Positions 7,065-13,879 of a stretch of 32,203 nucleotides of DNA are shown piece after piece. Each line of letters starts with the position of its first letter. Position 1 is the first letter of the stretch. A program made the translations under genes and the position numbers. Source of the stretch: an uncultured Bacteroidia bacterium (GTDB lineage: Bacteria; Bacteroidota; Bacteroidia; Bacteroidales; UBA932); the NCBI GenBank assembly GCA_902791945.1, contig CADAXR010000053.1, positions 1-32,203 on the forward strand, given 5' to 3'. Below the pieces are notes generated by a model. That model saw nothing but the letters and a program-made list of their open reading frames with translations, did no database searches and was not told where the DNA came from.

Positions 7065-8035
7065 CCCCGGGACTTGGCTTCCTCCCAGATGGCGTCCATC
7101 TCGGGGAGGGTCATGTCGCGGAGGAGGCGGCCGGAACGGATGGTGCGGTCTTCGAGGTAGTCGAAGCGCCGGCGGAACTTGCGGCACGTGCGGCTCAGGG
7201 CGACCTCCGGGTCGATGCCGTAGAGCCTCGCCGCGTTGATGAGCGCGAACAGGACGTCGCCGAGCTCCTCCTCCGCGCGCTCCTGTGCGGAGGCCGTCGT
7301 GCCTGCGGCAGCGGCGGGAGTGGTGGCGGCCGGTGCCGGGGTGTCGGAGGTGCTGCCAGGTGGCGTGGTGGTGTCCGGTGCAGAGGAGAGGGGGGCGGCG
7401 GAGGCAGGACTGTCGGAGGGGGTGGCGGCATCAGGCGCATCGGCTGGCTTAGAGGTTTCCGGCGCAGGGGCGGCGTCGAGGGCGCGGGCTTCGGCCTCGA
7501 ACTCCGCGATCTCCTCGCGGACTTTGGCCCAGACGTCGGGACGGGACTCCCAGTCGAAGCCGACGTCGCGGACCTTGCGCTGGATCTGCATGGCCTTGAG
7601 GACGGAGGGAGCGGACTCGGGGACGCCGTCAAGGATGTGCTTTCCGGCGCGCTCCTTGAGCTTGCGGAGTTCCCAGTTTTCGGAGACGGTCTTGGCATCG
7701 ACGCCTTCACTGCCACTGCGGGAGAAGACGTGGGGGTGGCGGAAAACCATCTTTTCGCATTCCCTGGAGGCGATGTCCGCTATGTCGTAGAGGCCTTTCT
7801 CCTCGGCGATTTTGGCGTAGAATACTATATGGAGGAGGAGGTCTCCGAGCTCTTTTTCAGTGTCGGAGTCGTTGTGGGAAAGGACGGCGTCGGAGAGTTC
7901 GAAGACTTCTTCCAGGGTCAGCTGGCGGAGAGAGTCGTGGGTCTGTTCCCCGTTCCACGGGCATTCGGCGCGGAGCCTGTCCATTATGTCGAGCAGCCTT
8001 CCTACGGCTTCAAGTTTTTCTTCCCTTGTGTGCAT
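7058..8035 (-). CDS. mazG: Nucleoside triphosphate pyrophosphohydrolase MazG
   Basis: A 325-residue all-alpha NTP pyrophosphatase that hydrolyses (d)NTPs to NMPs and pyrophosphate, probably as house-cleaning of non-canonical nucleotides. The first MazG repeat carries EEVFE at 42-46 and EKELGD at 60-65, the Mg-binding EExxE...ExxD pattern. The second repeat has REEIAEFE at 173-180 and EEELGDVLFALINAARL from 255. Between these halves of the second repeat lies an insert of ~65 residues (about 186-250), almost wholly Ala, Pro, Thr, Ser and Asp, which explains the length over the usual ~260. The start is the ATG at 8035 (MHTREEKLEAVGRLL), where the family similarity begins. It is transcribed divergently from the ROK kinase gene. 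Confidence 0.92.
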   Translation of the reverse strand: MHTREEKLEAVGRLLDIMDRLRAECPWNGEQTHDSLRQLTLEEVFELSDAVLSHNDSDTEKELGDLLLHIVFYAKIAEEKGLYDIADIASRECEKMVFRHPHVFSRSGSEGVDAKTVSENWELRKLKERAGKHILDGVPESAPSVLKAMQIQRKVRDVGFDWESRPDVWAKVREEIAEFEAEARALDAAPAPETSKPADAPDAATPSDSPASAAPLSSAPDTTTPPGSTSDTPAPAATTPAAAAGTTASAQERAEEELGDVLFALINAARLYGIDPEVALSRTCRKFRRRFDYLEDRTIRSGRLLRDMTLPEMDAIWEEAKSRGL

Positions 8036-8062
8036 TTTCGATGGTCTTTCCGGATATTGACG

Positions 8063-8070
8063 CAAATATA
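8063..8070 (-). promoter_or_regulatory. -7 box TATATTTG upstream of mazG
   Basis: Minus-strand TATATTTG fits the TAnnTTTG consensus and lies 27 nt before the mazG ATG. No TTTG is visible at the standard distance upstream. Confidence 0.5.
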
Positions 8071-8091
8071 GAAAAATCACGATTTTTTGTG

Positions 8092-8099
8092 TAGTTTTG
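8092..8099 (+). promoter_or_regulatory. -7 box TAGTTTTG upstream of the ROK kinase gene
   Basis: TAGTTTTG fits TAnnTTTG, 21 nt before the ATG at 8121, forming a divergent promoter region with the mazG box. No convincing -33 TTTG was seen. Confidence 0.5.
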
Positions 8100-8120
8100 C
8101 ACTAAATTTAAGCAATCGAC

Positions 8121-8972
8121 ATGAAAAAATCACTTCCTGAATGCCGGATACTGTTTGATGTCGGAGGTACATTCCTCAAGAGCAGCCTCGGCATAAGGGG
8201 CGCAGGGCCCGTAGAGGGCACCTTCGCCTCCGTCCCGATGCCATCGGACGGAAGCGCCGCTGACATTATCGGCGCCATACGTGAATCCATAGCCATTCAG
8301 ACTGGCAACGCGGCCAATCTCGGAATGCGGGTGTCGGACCTCGCGGCCGACGTCCCGGGCCCCTTCGACTATTCCTCCGGCCGTTTCCTTATGAAACACA
8401 AGTTCGCTTCCGTCTATGGGATGAGTTTCGAAGATTTCCTCGGAAGTGACATCCCCATGACCTTCATGCACGATGTCAACTGCGCCCTTCTCGGACACAT
8501 CGTTTCCGACCCGGCCCTCCGGACCGGAAACGTCGCCCTCGTGACCCTCGGCACCGGCCTCGGCTTCTCTTACGCCTCCGGCGGCAAGATTGCGAAAAAC
8601 GCCGACGGAGGGCCTTCCGAGAGCCTCTGGAACCAGCCCTACAAGGGAGGTATCCTGGAAGATTTCGTTTCCCGCAGGGGAATAATCGCGGCCTACGGTT
8701 CCGCTGAGGAGATCGACGTGAAGGAGATTTCGGAACGGGCACGCGAGGGGGACAAAGCGGCACAGGCCGCCTTCGAGGCCGCCGGCAGGAGCTTCGCCGA
8801 GGGCGCCGCTCCGCTTCTGAAGCGCCTGGGTATAAGCAAGCTTGTCTTCGCAGGGCAGATATCCCGTTCGCTCGACCTCATCAGGCCCGGCATCGGCGAT
8901 TCGCTACAGTGTGAGATTTCCGTTTCCCCTGACATCCAGGGTGCAGTGTTCATGGGCCTGTCGTTTATTTAG
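8121..8972 (+). CDS. ROK-family sugar kinase
   Basis: A 283-residue actin-fold sugar kinase or related ROK protein. The phosphate-1 motif is DVGGTFLKSS near residue 13. PGPFDYSSGRF follows, then HDVNCALLGH with the presumed catalytic Asp, and a phosphate-2 motif TLGTGLGFSY. The Cys-rich zinc motif usual in ROK glucokinases (CxCGxxGC) is absent; the region reads WNQPYKGGILEDFVSRRG. There is no N-terminal helix-turn-helix, so this is an enzyme-type rather than repressor-type ROK. It is followed after 8 nt by a CoA-transferase gene, probably as one transcript. Which sugar it phosphorylates (glucose, N-acetylmannosamine or other) cannot be read from the sequence. Confidence 0.85.
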   Translation: MKKSLPECRILFDVGGTFLKSSLGIRGAGPVEGTFASVPMPSDGSAADIIGAIRESIAIQTGNAANLGMRVSDLAADVPGPFDYSSGRFLMKHKFASVYGMSFEDFLGSDIPMTFMHDVNCALLGHIVSDPALRTGNVALVTLGTGLGFSYASGGKIAKNADGGPSESLWNQPYKGGILEDFVSRRGIIAAYGSAEEIDVKEISERAREGDKAAQAAFEAAGRSFAEGAAPLLKRLGISKLVFAGQISRSLDLIRPGIGDSLQCEISVSPDIQGAVFMGLSFI

Positions 8973-8980
8973 AGAAAGAA

Positions 8981-10276
8981 ATGCAAAAAGAATTCGTCTC
9001 CGCCGACGAGGCGGTAAAGGTAGTCAGAAGCGGTGACCATATCCACCTTTCCAGTGTAGCCAGCGTTCCCCACGCCCTTATCAGCGCCCTCTGCAGGAGG
9101 GCCGATGCGGGTGAAGTCGAGGACCTCCATTTCCACCATTTCCACACCGAGGGCCCCGCGCCCTACAGCGAGGAGCGCTATGCAGGCATTTTCTTCGACC
9201 AGGGCTTTTTCGTGGGCCCGAACGTGCGTGCGAACGTCAACGCCGGCTGGGCCGACTATCTGCCGGTCCACCTCGGCGAGTCGCAGAAGCTCTACCGCAG
9301 CGGCGCGCTTCCCTGCGACGTCGCGATGGTCCAGGTCTCCCTCCCTGACGAGAACGGGATGGTCTCCCTCGGGACCTCCGTCGACTGCTCCATCGCGGCC
9401 GTCGAGTCCGCAAAGCATGCGATAGCCGTCGTGAACCCCAACGTCCCGTTTGCCTACGGAGACCTCGTGAGCCTCAACGCCTTCGAGTTCCTCGTCAAGG
9501 ACGATACGCCCCTTGTCACGGCCGCTTTTGCCGAGCCGACTCCTACCGAGAGGCTTATCGGCCGCAATTGCGCCGAGCTCGTTCCCGACGGGGCATGCAT
9601 CCAGATGGGCATCGGCGCCCTCCCGAACGCCCTCGCCGCCTGCCTTGAGGACCGCCGCGACCTCGGTCTCCACACCGAGATGTTCGCCGACGGCATCCTC
9701 AAGCTCATCCGCAGCGGCGTCATCAACGGCTCGCGCAAGAAGGTCGACCGCGGCAAGGTCGTCGCCTCCTTCCTGCTCGGCTCCAACGACGTCTACAACT
9801 TTATAGACCACAACCCCGACGTCCTCATGAAGGACATCAAATACACTAACGATCCGTGGGTCATCGCCTCCAATCCCGGCATGATCGCGATCAATTCCGC
9901 CACGGAGGTCGACCTCACCGGCCAGATCAGCGCCGATTCCATCGGCATGCGCATCTTCTCCGGCACCGGCGGCCAGCTGGACTTCGTCCGCGGCGCCACG
10001 ATGTCCGAGGGCGGCAAGTCCGTCACGGCTTTCGCCTCCCGCACCAACAAGGGGAAGAACAAGATCGTCGATGCTCTCAACCCGGGCGCCGGCGTCGTCA
10101 CCCCCCGTTCGGACGCCCACTGGATCGTCACCGAATACGGCGCCGTGGATCTCTACGGCAAGTCCCTCCAGGAAAGGGCCCGCCTTATGATTTCCATAGC
10201 CCACCCCGACGACCGCGAAATGCTCGAAAGAGCCGCCTTCGACCGCTTCGGCCGCCATTTCTTATATGTAAAATGA
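8981..10276 (+). CDS. Acetyl-CoA hydrolase/CoA-transferase family protein (Cat1 or 4-hydroxybutyrate CoA-transferase type)
   Basis: A 431-residue class I CoA-transferase that moves CoA between acyl-CoAs and acetate or related acids in fermentation. The probable catalytic glutamate that forms the glutamyl-CoA thioester is Glu233 in LGLHTEMFADG. The later SGTGGQLDFVRGA segment is the CoA-binding Gly-rich loop of this family. The conserved C-terminal VTEYGAVDLYGKS follows. Length is normal for a single-chain enzyme. AGAAAGAA lies just before the ATG. Candidate substrates (succinyl-CoA, butyryl-CoA, 4-hydroxybutyryl-CoA with acetate) cannot be separated by motif. A large hairpin element begins at the first base after the stop. 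Confidence 0.88.
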   Translation: MQKEFVSADEAVKVVRSGDHIHLSSVASVPHALISALCRRADAGEVEDLHFHHFHTEGPAPYSEERYAGIFFDQGFFVGPNVRANVNAGWADYLPVHLGESQKLYRSGALPCDVAMVQVSLPDENGMVSLGTSVDCSIAAVESAKHAIAVVNPNVPFAYGDLVSLNAFEFLVKDDTPLVTAAFAEPTPTERLIGRNCAELVPDGACIQMGIGALPNALAACLEDRRDLGLHTEMFADGILKLIRSGVINGSRKKVDRGKVVASFLLGSNDVYNFIDHNPDVLMKDIKYTNDPWVIASNPGMIAINSATEVDLTGQISADSIGMRIFSGTGGQLDFVRGATMSEGGKSVTAFASRTNKGKNKIVDALNPGAGVVTPRSDAHWIVTEYGAVDLYGKSLQERARLMISIAHPDDREMLERAAFDRFGRHFLYVK

Positions 10277-10401
10277 ATAACCGGGGCGCTGTTGTCTGAA
10301 GGCCGTTTGCGCCCACGCAATCGTGAGTGGGAGGGGCCCATCGAAGATGGGAGGGATAGAGCCGAAGGCTCGTAGCCTGAAGACAACAGCACCCCGGTTA
10401 T
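10277..10401 (+). repeat. Intercistronic structured element, copy 1 (core with three hairpins inside a 27-bp inverted repeat)
   Basis: The outer arms 10277-10303 and 10375-10401 pair over 27 bp with three mismatched positions. Inside, a core of about 70 nt forms three hairpins: 10312-10331 (CCCAC/GTGGG), 10337-10351 (CCCAT/ATGGG), and 10359-10371 (GAGCC/GGCTC). The core closely matches the one at 12983-13052, and each hairpin shows compensatory base changes between the copies. The outer arms are unrelated between copies. It fills the gap between the CoA-transferase stop and folP. The direction of action is unknown; it is written here in the sense of the flanking genes. Confidence 0.8.
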
Positions 10402-10416
10402 GAAACTTAAAATGAT

Positions 10417-11211
10417 ATGACAGACAGGGAAATACAGGTAATGGGGATCGTGAACCTCAACGGGGACTCATTCTACGGAGAGAGCAGGGTGAGCGAGCCG
10501 GAGGCGGTCGTGGAGAGAGTTGCGAAGATGGTCTCCGAGGGGGCTGCGATGGTAGATTTCGGCGGAGTGTCCACGAGGCCGGGGGCCGCTCCCGTCTCGC
10601 TCGAGGATGAGTGGGAGCGGATAGCAAAACCCCTCGCCGCTGTGAGAAAGGCGTTTCCTTCTCTCACGATTTCCGTGGATACGACGCGTTCGGAGATAGT
10701 CCGCCGCTGCCTTTCGGTAGCGGGGAGGATAGTCGTCAACGACATATCGGCAGGGGAAGACGACCCTGCGATGCTCCCTATCGTCGTGGCGGAGAATCTT
10801 TCGTATGTCGCCATGCACAAAAGGGGAGATCCGGGTACGATGCGGGACCTGGCGCAGTATCCGGAGGGAATAGTGGAGGCCGTCCTGTCGTATTTTGACA
10901 GCTTTGCCGACCGGGCGTCCGGAGTGTCCGACTGGATACTCGACCCCGGCTTCGGATTCGCCAAGACGGTGGAGCAGAACTACACCCTCCTCGACGGACT
11001 TTCGAACTTCCGCCGTTTCGGGAGGAAAATCCTTGTCGGAGTGTCCCGTAAGAGCATGATATACAGCCCCCTGGGTATCACTCCCTACGAGGCCCTGGCG
11101 CCTACTCAGGTGGTCCACCTGAAGGCGCTGCAGGAAGGCGCCGACATCCTCCGCGTCCACGACGTGGCGGAGGCCGTCCGTACGGTCAGGCTCTACAGGG
11201 AGTATCTATAA
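10417..11211 (+). CDS. folP: Dihydropteroate synthase
   Basis: A 264-residue TIM-barrel enzyme that joins p-aminobenzoate to dihydropterin pyrophosphate in folate synthesis and is the sulfonamide target. Motifs in order: loop 1 VMGIVNLNGDSFYG, loop 2 DFGGVSTRPGA, SVDTTRSEIVRR, VNDISAGEDD, DPGFGFAKTVEQNY, VGVSRKSMIY, and C-terminal LRVHDVAEAVRTVR. Loop 1 is unusual: the standard N-V-T-P-D-S-F reads N-L-N-G-D-S-F. The rest, including the STRPGA pterin/pABA loop, is standard. The start ATG at 10417 lies 15 nt after the hairpin element. Its stop overlaps by 6 nt the stop of the convergent nucleotidyltransferase gene. Confidence 0.92.
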   Translation: MTDREIQVMGIVNLNGDSFYGESRVSEPEAVVERVAKMVSEGAAMVDFGGVSTRPGAAPVSLEDEWERIAKPLAAVRKAFPSLTISVDTTRSEIVRRCLSVAGRIVVNDISAGEDDPAMLPIVVAENLSYVAMHKRGDPGTMRDLAQYPEGIVEAVLSYFDSFADRASGVSDWILDPGFGFAKTVEQNYTLLDGLSNFRRFGRKILVGVSRKSMIYSPLGITPYEALAPTQVVHLKALQEGADILRVHDVAEAVRTVRLYREYL

Positions 11212-11919
11212 AAAATCTGCCGCGCGTTCAAGCGCGTCTATTTTTCCGATATCAAGTATTCTGAAATCCGGGGGGATGAATCCGCGGATGCGGTGCTCCG
11301 CGCATATTCTGAGGTATGCGTCGATGATGGAGAAGCGGCCGGAGAATCCGTATTCCTCAAAGAGGGGGAATATGGCGTCGGAGAGAAGGTGTATGCCGGA
11401 AAACGCCAGGCGGCGGTACTTCGACGGGTCGATCGCTCCGTAAGGGGAGCGGACTTCGCCGCTGCGCTCATCCACCCATCCTGCGAGGCGCATGTCCCCG
11501 TCGAACAGCAGGTGCCTCGACGAGTCGCGCTCGCTGACGACCAGCGTCGCGACTCCTTCAAGAGGTATGCTCCGGAGATCCAGGTTGGAGAAGATATCTA
11601 CGTTGTGGACGAGGAAGGGGCCGCCTTCGAGGAACTTCCTGGCGTGGAGAATGCCGCCGCCGGTGTCGAGGAGCTCCGCGCTTTCGTCGGAGACATTGAC
11701 CTCCGGAAACTCCTTTCCGAGATAAGCGGCGAACATCGGAGCGAAATGGTGGACATTGACGGTTATGCTGTCGAAGCCCGTGGATTCCAGTTTTTTGAGA
11801 ATATGGTAAACCAGTGGCTTCCCGGCGACCTCCACCAGGGCCTTCGGCCTGGAATCCGTCAGCGGCCGGAGCCTCGTCCCGAGCCCTGCGGCCAGTACAA
11901 ATGCTTTTTTTGTCTCCAT
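11206..11919 (-). CDS. Sugar-1-phosphate nucleotidyltransferase (MurU/RmlA-like)
   Basis: A 237-residue nucleotidyltransferase that activates a sugar-1-phosphate with an NTP. The signature AAGLGTRLRPLTDSRPKAL is near the start, with Lys in the PKALVEV segment, followed by GGGILHARKFL and HNVDIFSNLDL with the metal-binding Asp. The short length without a left-handed beta-helix resembles MurU (MurNAc-1-phosphate uridylyltransferase), but the AmgK-type kinase that usually accompanies MurU is not next to it. I chose the ATG at 11919 (METKKAFVLAAG); an in-frame ATG at 11937 would lie upstream of the -7 box. It is divergent from the phosphomannose-isomerase homologue. Confidence 0.8.
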   Translation of the reverse strand: METKKAFVLAAGLGTRLRPLTDSRPKALVEVAGKPLVYHILKKLESTGFDSITVNVHHFAPMFAAYLGKEFPEVNVSDESAELLDTGGGILHARKFLEGGPFLVHNVDIFSNLDLRSIPLEGVATLVVSERDSSRHLLFDGDMRLAGWVDERSGEVRSPYGAIDPSKYRRLAFSGIHLLSDAIFPLFEEYGFSGRFSIIDAYLRICAEHRIRGFIPPDFRILDIGKIDALERAADFL

Positions 11920-11934
11920 ACTTTTGCAAAAGTA
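11919..11934. promoter_or_regulatory. Perfect 16-bp palindrome TACTTTTGCAAAAGTA made of two opposed -7 boxes
   Basis: Each half (TACTTTTG) fits the TAnnTTTG -7 consensus, one pointing each way. The minus-directed half (11934-11927) would start a transcript for the nucleotidyltransferase with almost no leader, since its ATG is at 11919. It could instead, or also, be an operator. Confidence 0.45.
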
Positions 11935-11955
11935 CAAAAATCACCGGATTTTTCG

Positions 11956-11963
11956 TAGATTTG
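11956..11963 (+). promoter_or_regulatory. -7 box TAGATTTG for the phosphomannose-isomerase homologue
   Basis: An exact TAnnTTTG match ending 4 nt before the ATG at 11968, so transcription would start at or next to the start codon (leaderless mRNA). No -33 TTTG was seen at standard spacing. Confidence 0.45.
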
Positions 11964-11967
11964 TACT

Positions 11968-12963
11968 ATGGAACAGAACAACAGACTTTACCCGCTGAAG
12001 TTTCTCCCGGCGGAAAGAAAAATGCCCTGGGGCAAAGAGACCTGGCTTCTCGCAGATCTTGCCGAGATGAGCACCATGGTCCACTCCGGCTGGCTCGGAG
12101 CGAACACCGTCGCCGAGCTTATGGAGACTTTCCTCGAAGACATGGTCGGAGAGGCTTCGTTCAGCTACTACGGACTTCAGTTTCCCGTTACGGTAAAATT
12201 GCTGGAGGTCGAAGGCCGGACTCCGCTTCTTGTCACCGCCGACGACGAGACCGCCGCCGCCCGCTACGACGCCTTCGGCAAGACCGTATTCTGGTACGTC
12301 GCCGAAGCGGCTCCGGGCTCTGAAATCTCCATCGGGTTCGAGAAGGACACGGACGCCTCGTCGTTCTACGAAGGCTGCATCGGAAGCCGTCCGGCGTCGC
12401 GTCTGCGCTCGTTCAGACCTTCTAAGGGCGACTGCTTCGAGATCCTTCCCGGTCTCGTCTACGGCGCATCCGGCAGGATAAAGATCGTCGAGGTCTCGGA
12501 GGCTTCCGACCTCGACTTCACCCTCGTCTCCCACGACGGCTCCGCAGGCGAGCACCTCGACGAGGCCTTCGACCTCATCCGCTACAGCTCCGGCGGCGCC
12601 GCTCCGGTCGTCAAGGCCTGGAAGGACGGCCTCGCCCTCCTTTCCGACCGCCCGGAGTTCCGCATCAGCGAGATGAAACTCGAGACCCCGCTCCGCATCG
12701 AGAGCGGCCCGAGAGGCACTTTCAGCATCTATTACTGCCTCTCCGGCGGTCTTGTAGTGAAGAGCGCCGACGGATCCTCCTCGGCGACTGAAGAAGGCCG
12801 CAGCGACATCGCTGTCCGCAAGGGCGAGCTCGTCCTCGTCCCGGCTGGCATGGGCGACTTCCTCCTCGGCCCCTCCGCCGAAGGGACCGTCCTCCTCGAA
12901 GTCATCGCCGGCGCCCGTGAGGAGCCGGATTCATATCTTGACGATGTATCATCGGCGAAGTGA
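11968..12963 (+). CDS. Class I phosphomannose isomerase homologue lacking the zinc ligands
   Basis: A 331-residue double-cupin protein aligning along its length with class I mannose-6-phosphate isomerase (LYPLKFLPAERKMPWGKETW, FPVTVKLLEV, YDAFGKTVFWYVAEA, KGDCFEILPG). In active enzymes the zinc is held by Gln and His of a QVHP motif, a Glu in the KTExWY motif, and a His in the HAxxxG motif. Here the aligned positions are Leu88, Thr90, Val107 and Tyr165, so all four are replaced. The fold seems kept, since the glycine and aromatic framework persists and no stop or frameshift is seen. It is therefore probably not an isomerase; a sugar-binding, regulatory or other cupin role is possible. Its last three codons and stop lie inside the left arm of a large inverted repeat. 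Confidence 0.75.
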   Translation: MEQNNRLYPLKFLPAERKMPWGKETWLLADLAEMSTMVHSGWLGANTVAELMETFLEDMVGEASFSYYGLQFPVTVKLLEVEGRTPLLVTADDETAAARYDAFGKTVFWYVAEAAPGSEISIGFEKDTDASSFYEGCIGSRPASRLRSFRPSKGDCFEILPGLVYGASGRIKIVEVSEASDLDFTLVSHDGSAGEHLDEAFDLIRYSSGGAAPVVKAWKDGLALLSDRPEFRISEMKLETPLRIESGPRGTFSIYYCLSGGLVVKSADGSSSATEEGRSDIAVRKGELVLVPAGMGDFLLGPSAEGTVLLEVIAGAREEPDSYLDDVSSAK

Positions 12964-13081
12964 GACTGTTATTTTGAAAAGCCGTAGACGCCCATGTCTT
13001 CGTGAATGGGAGGGGCCCACGTCAGTGGGAGGGATAGGGCCGGAGGCCCGTAGCTTTTCAAAATAACAGTCTCACTTCGCC
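12954..13081 (+). repeat. Intercistronic structured element, copy 2 (core with three hairpins inside a perfect 29-bp inverted repeat)
   Basis: The arms 12954-12982 and 13053-13081 are perfect complements over 29 bp. The core holds hairpins 12991-13010 (CCCAT/ATGGG, 10-nt loop), 13016-13029 (CCCAC/GTGGG) and 13037-13049 (GGGCC/GGCCC). The linkers AGGGG and AGGGATA, the loop TCGTGA and the junctions GCCGT and CGTAGC are shared with copy 1 at 10277-10401. The left arm includes the last three codons and the stop of the upstream gene. The right arm ends 16 nt before the next start codon. Confidence 0.85.
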
Positions 13082-13097
13082 TAAAAGGAATATAGTT

Positions 13098-13481
13098 ATG
13101 GAAAACGACATCAGAATCGACAAGTACCTGTGGGCCATAAGGGCGTTCAAGACGCGCTCTGAGGCTGCTGACGCCTGCAAAGGAGGCAAGGTGAGGGTAG
13201 GGGAGGACATAGCGAAGCCTTCCCGCGAAGTGAAGGTCGGAGACATCCTGAACGTCCGTAAGGGCGCCGTGACCCTGTCGTGGCGCGTAAAGCGGCTTCT
13301 GGGCAACCGTGTGGGCGCTTCGCTCGTCCCTGAATATGCGGAGGACATTACTCCGGAGGAGGAGCGCGCAAAGCTTGAAGCCCCTCATGAAAACATCTTC
13401 CTCCACCGTGACAGAGGTACCGGAAGACCCACCAAAAAAGACCGCCGGATTCTCGATAAAATCATGGCTGGCTTTGATTAA
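13098..13481 (+). CDS. hslR: S4-domain RNA-binding protein (heat shock protein 15 / HslR type)
   Basis: A 127-residue protein with an S4 RNA-binding domain in the first ~60 residues (IRIDKYLWAIRAFKTRSEAADACKGGKVRVG). It continues with the basic C-terminal tail typical of Hsp15, which in E. coli binds stalled 50S subunits with tRNA still attached. The C-terminal stretch (GRPTKKDRRILDKIMAGFD) matches the Bacteroidota members. It follows the structured hairpin element by 16 nt, so readthrough or processing at the hairpin may control its expression. The HU promoter starts just after its stop. Confidence 0.88.
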   Translation: MENDIRIDKYLWAIRAFKTRSEAADACKGGKVRVGEDIAKPSREVKVGDILNVRKGAVTLSWRVKRLLGNRVGASLVPEYAEDITPEEERAKLEAPHENIFLHRDRGTGRPTKKDRRILDKIMAGFD

Positions 13482-13493
13482 AAGCGATTTAAT

Positions 13494-13524
13494 TTTGAAT
13501 TTTAAATAAATTGAACTAATTTTG
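13494..13524 (+). promoter_or_regulatory. Bacteroidota promoter of the HU gene
   Basis: TTTG (13494-13497), exactly 19 nt, then TAATTTTG (13517-13524). This is an ideal -33/-7 pair in an AT-rich stretch and predicts a leader of about 50 nt. Confidence 0.85.
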
Positions 13525-13582
13525 CGCACCCAAAAGAGAAACACTACGTTTACTTATAACCCAAATTTAAAAGTTTATTATT

Positions 13583-13861
13583 ATGACAAAGGTAGAGATT
13601 GTGAATGAGGTTGCAAAAGCGACCGGCATCGAAAAGATTCAGGTTCAGGCAGTTATCGAGGCCGCTATGGCTTCGGTCAAGAATTCCGTTATCGCAGGGG
13701 AACCGGTTTATCTTCGTGGCTTCGGTAGCTTCATCATCAAGCACAGGGCTCAGAAGGCGGCGAGAAATATCACCAAGAAAACTACATTGACCATCCCGGC
13801 ACACAACATCCCGGCTTTCAAGCCCGCGAAAGTGTTCCTCGAGGCGGTCAAGGCGAAATAA
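13583..13861 (+). CDS. HU-family DNA-binding protein
   Basis: A 92-residue histone-like protein of the HU/IHF fold. It has the dimerising helices at the N-terminus (MTKVEIVNEVAKATGIEK) and the signature RGFGSFIIKHRAQKAARN leading into the DNA-binding arm. The arm tip has IPAHNIPAFKPAK, giving the conserved proline that intercalates into bent DNA. Length is standard. It has a strong consensus promoter and is followed after 18 nt by a tiny basic protein gene, so the two are probably co-transcribed up to the hairpin at 14011. Confidence 0.95.
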   Translation: MTKVEIVNEVAKATGIEKIQVQAVIEAAMASVKNSVIAGEPVYLRGFGSFIIKHRAQKAARNITKKTTLTIPAHNIPAFKPAKVFLEAVKAK

Positions 13862-13879
13862 ACCATAAAAACCCCAATT

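Noticed and set aside
8969..10258. 429-residue minus-strand frame opposite the CoA-transferase
   Set aside because: Antisense shadow of a gene with clear family motifs.
10277..10401. Possible CRISPR, riboswitch or integron attC site
   Set aside because: There are only two copies 2.7 kb apart with no spacers. There is no known aptamer core. The copies share no terminal sites of attC type and no integrase is present.
13049..13544. Minus-strand frames across the S4 and HU genes
   Set aside because: Shadows of short, conserved plus-strand genes.
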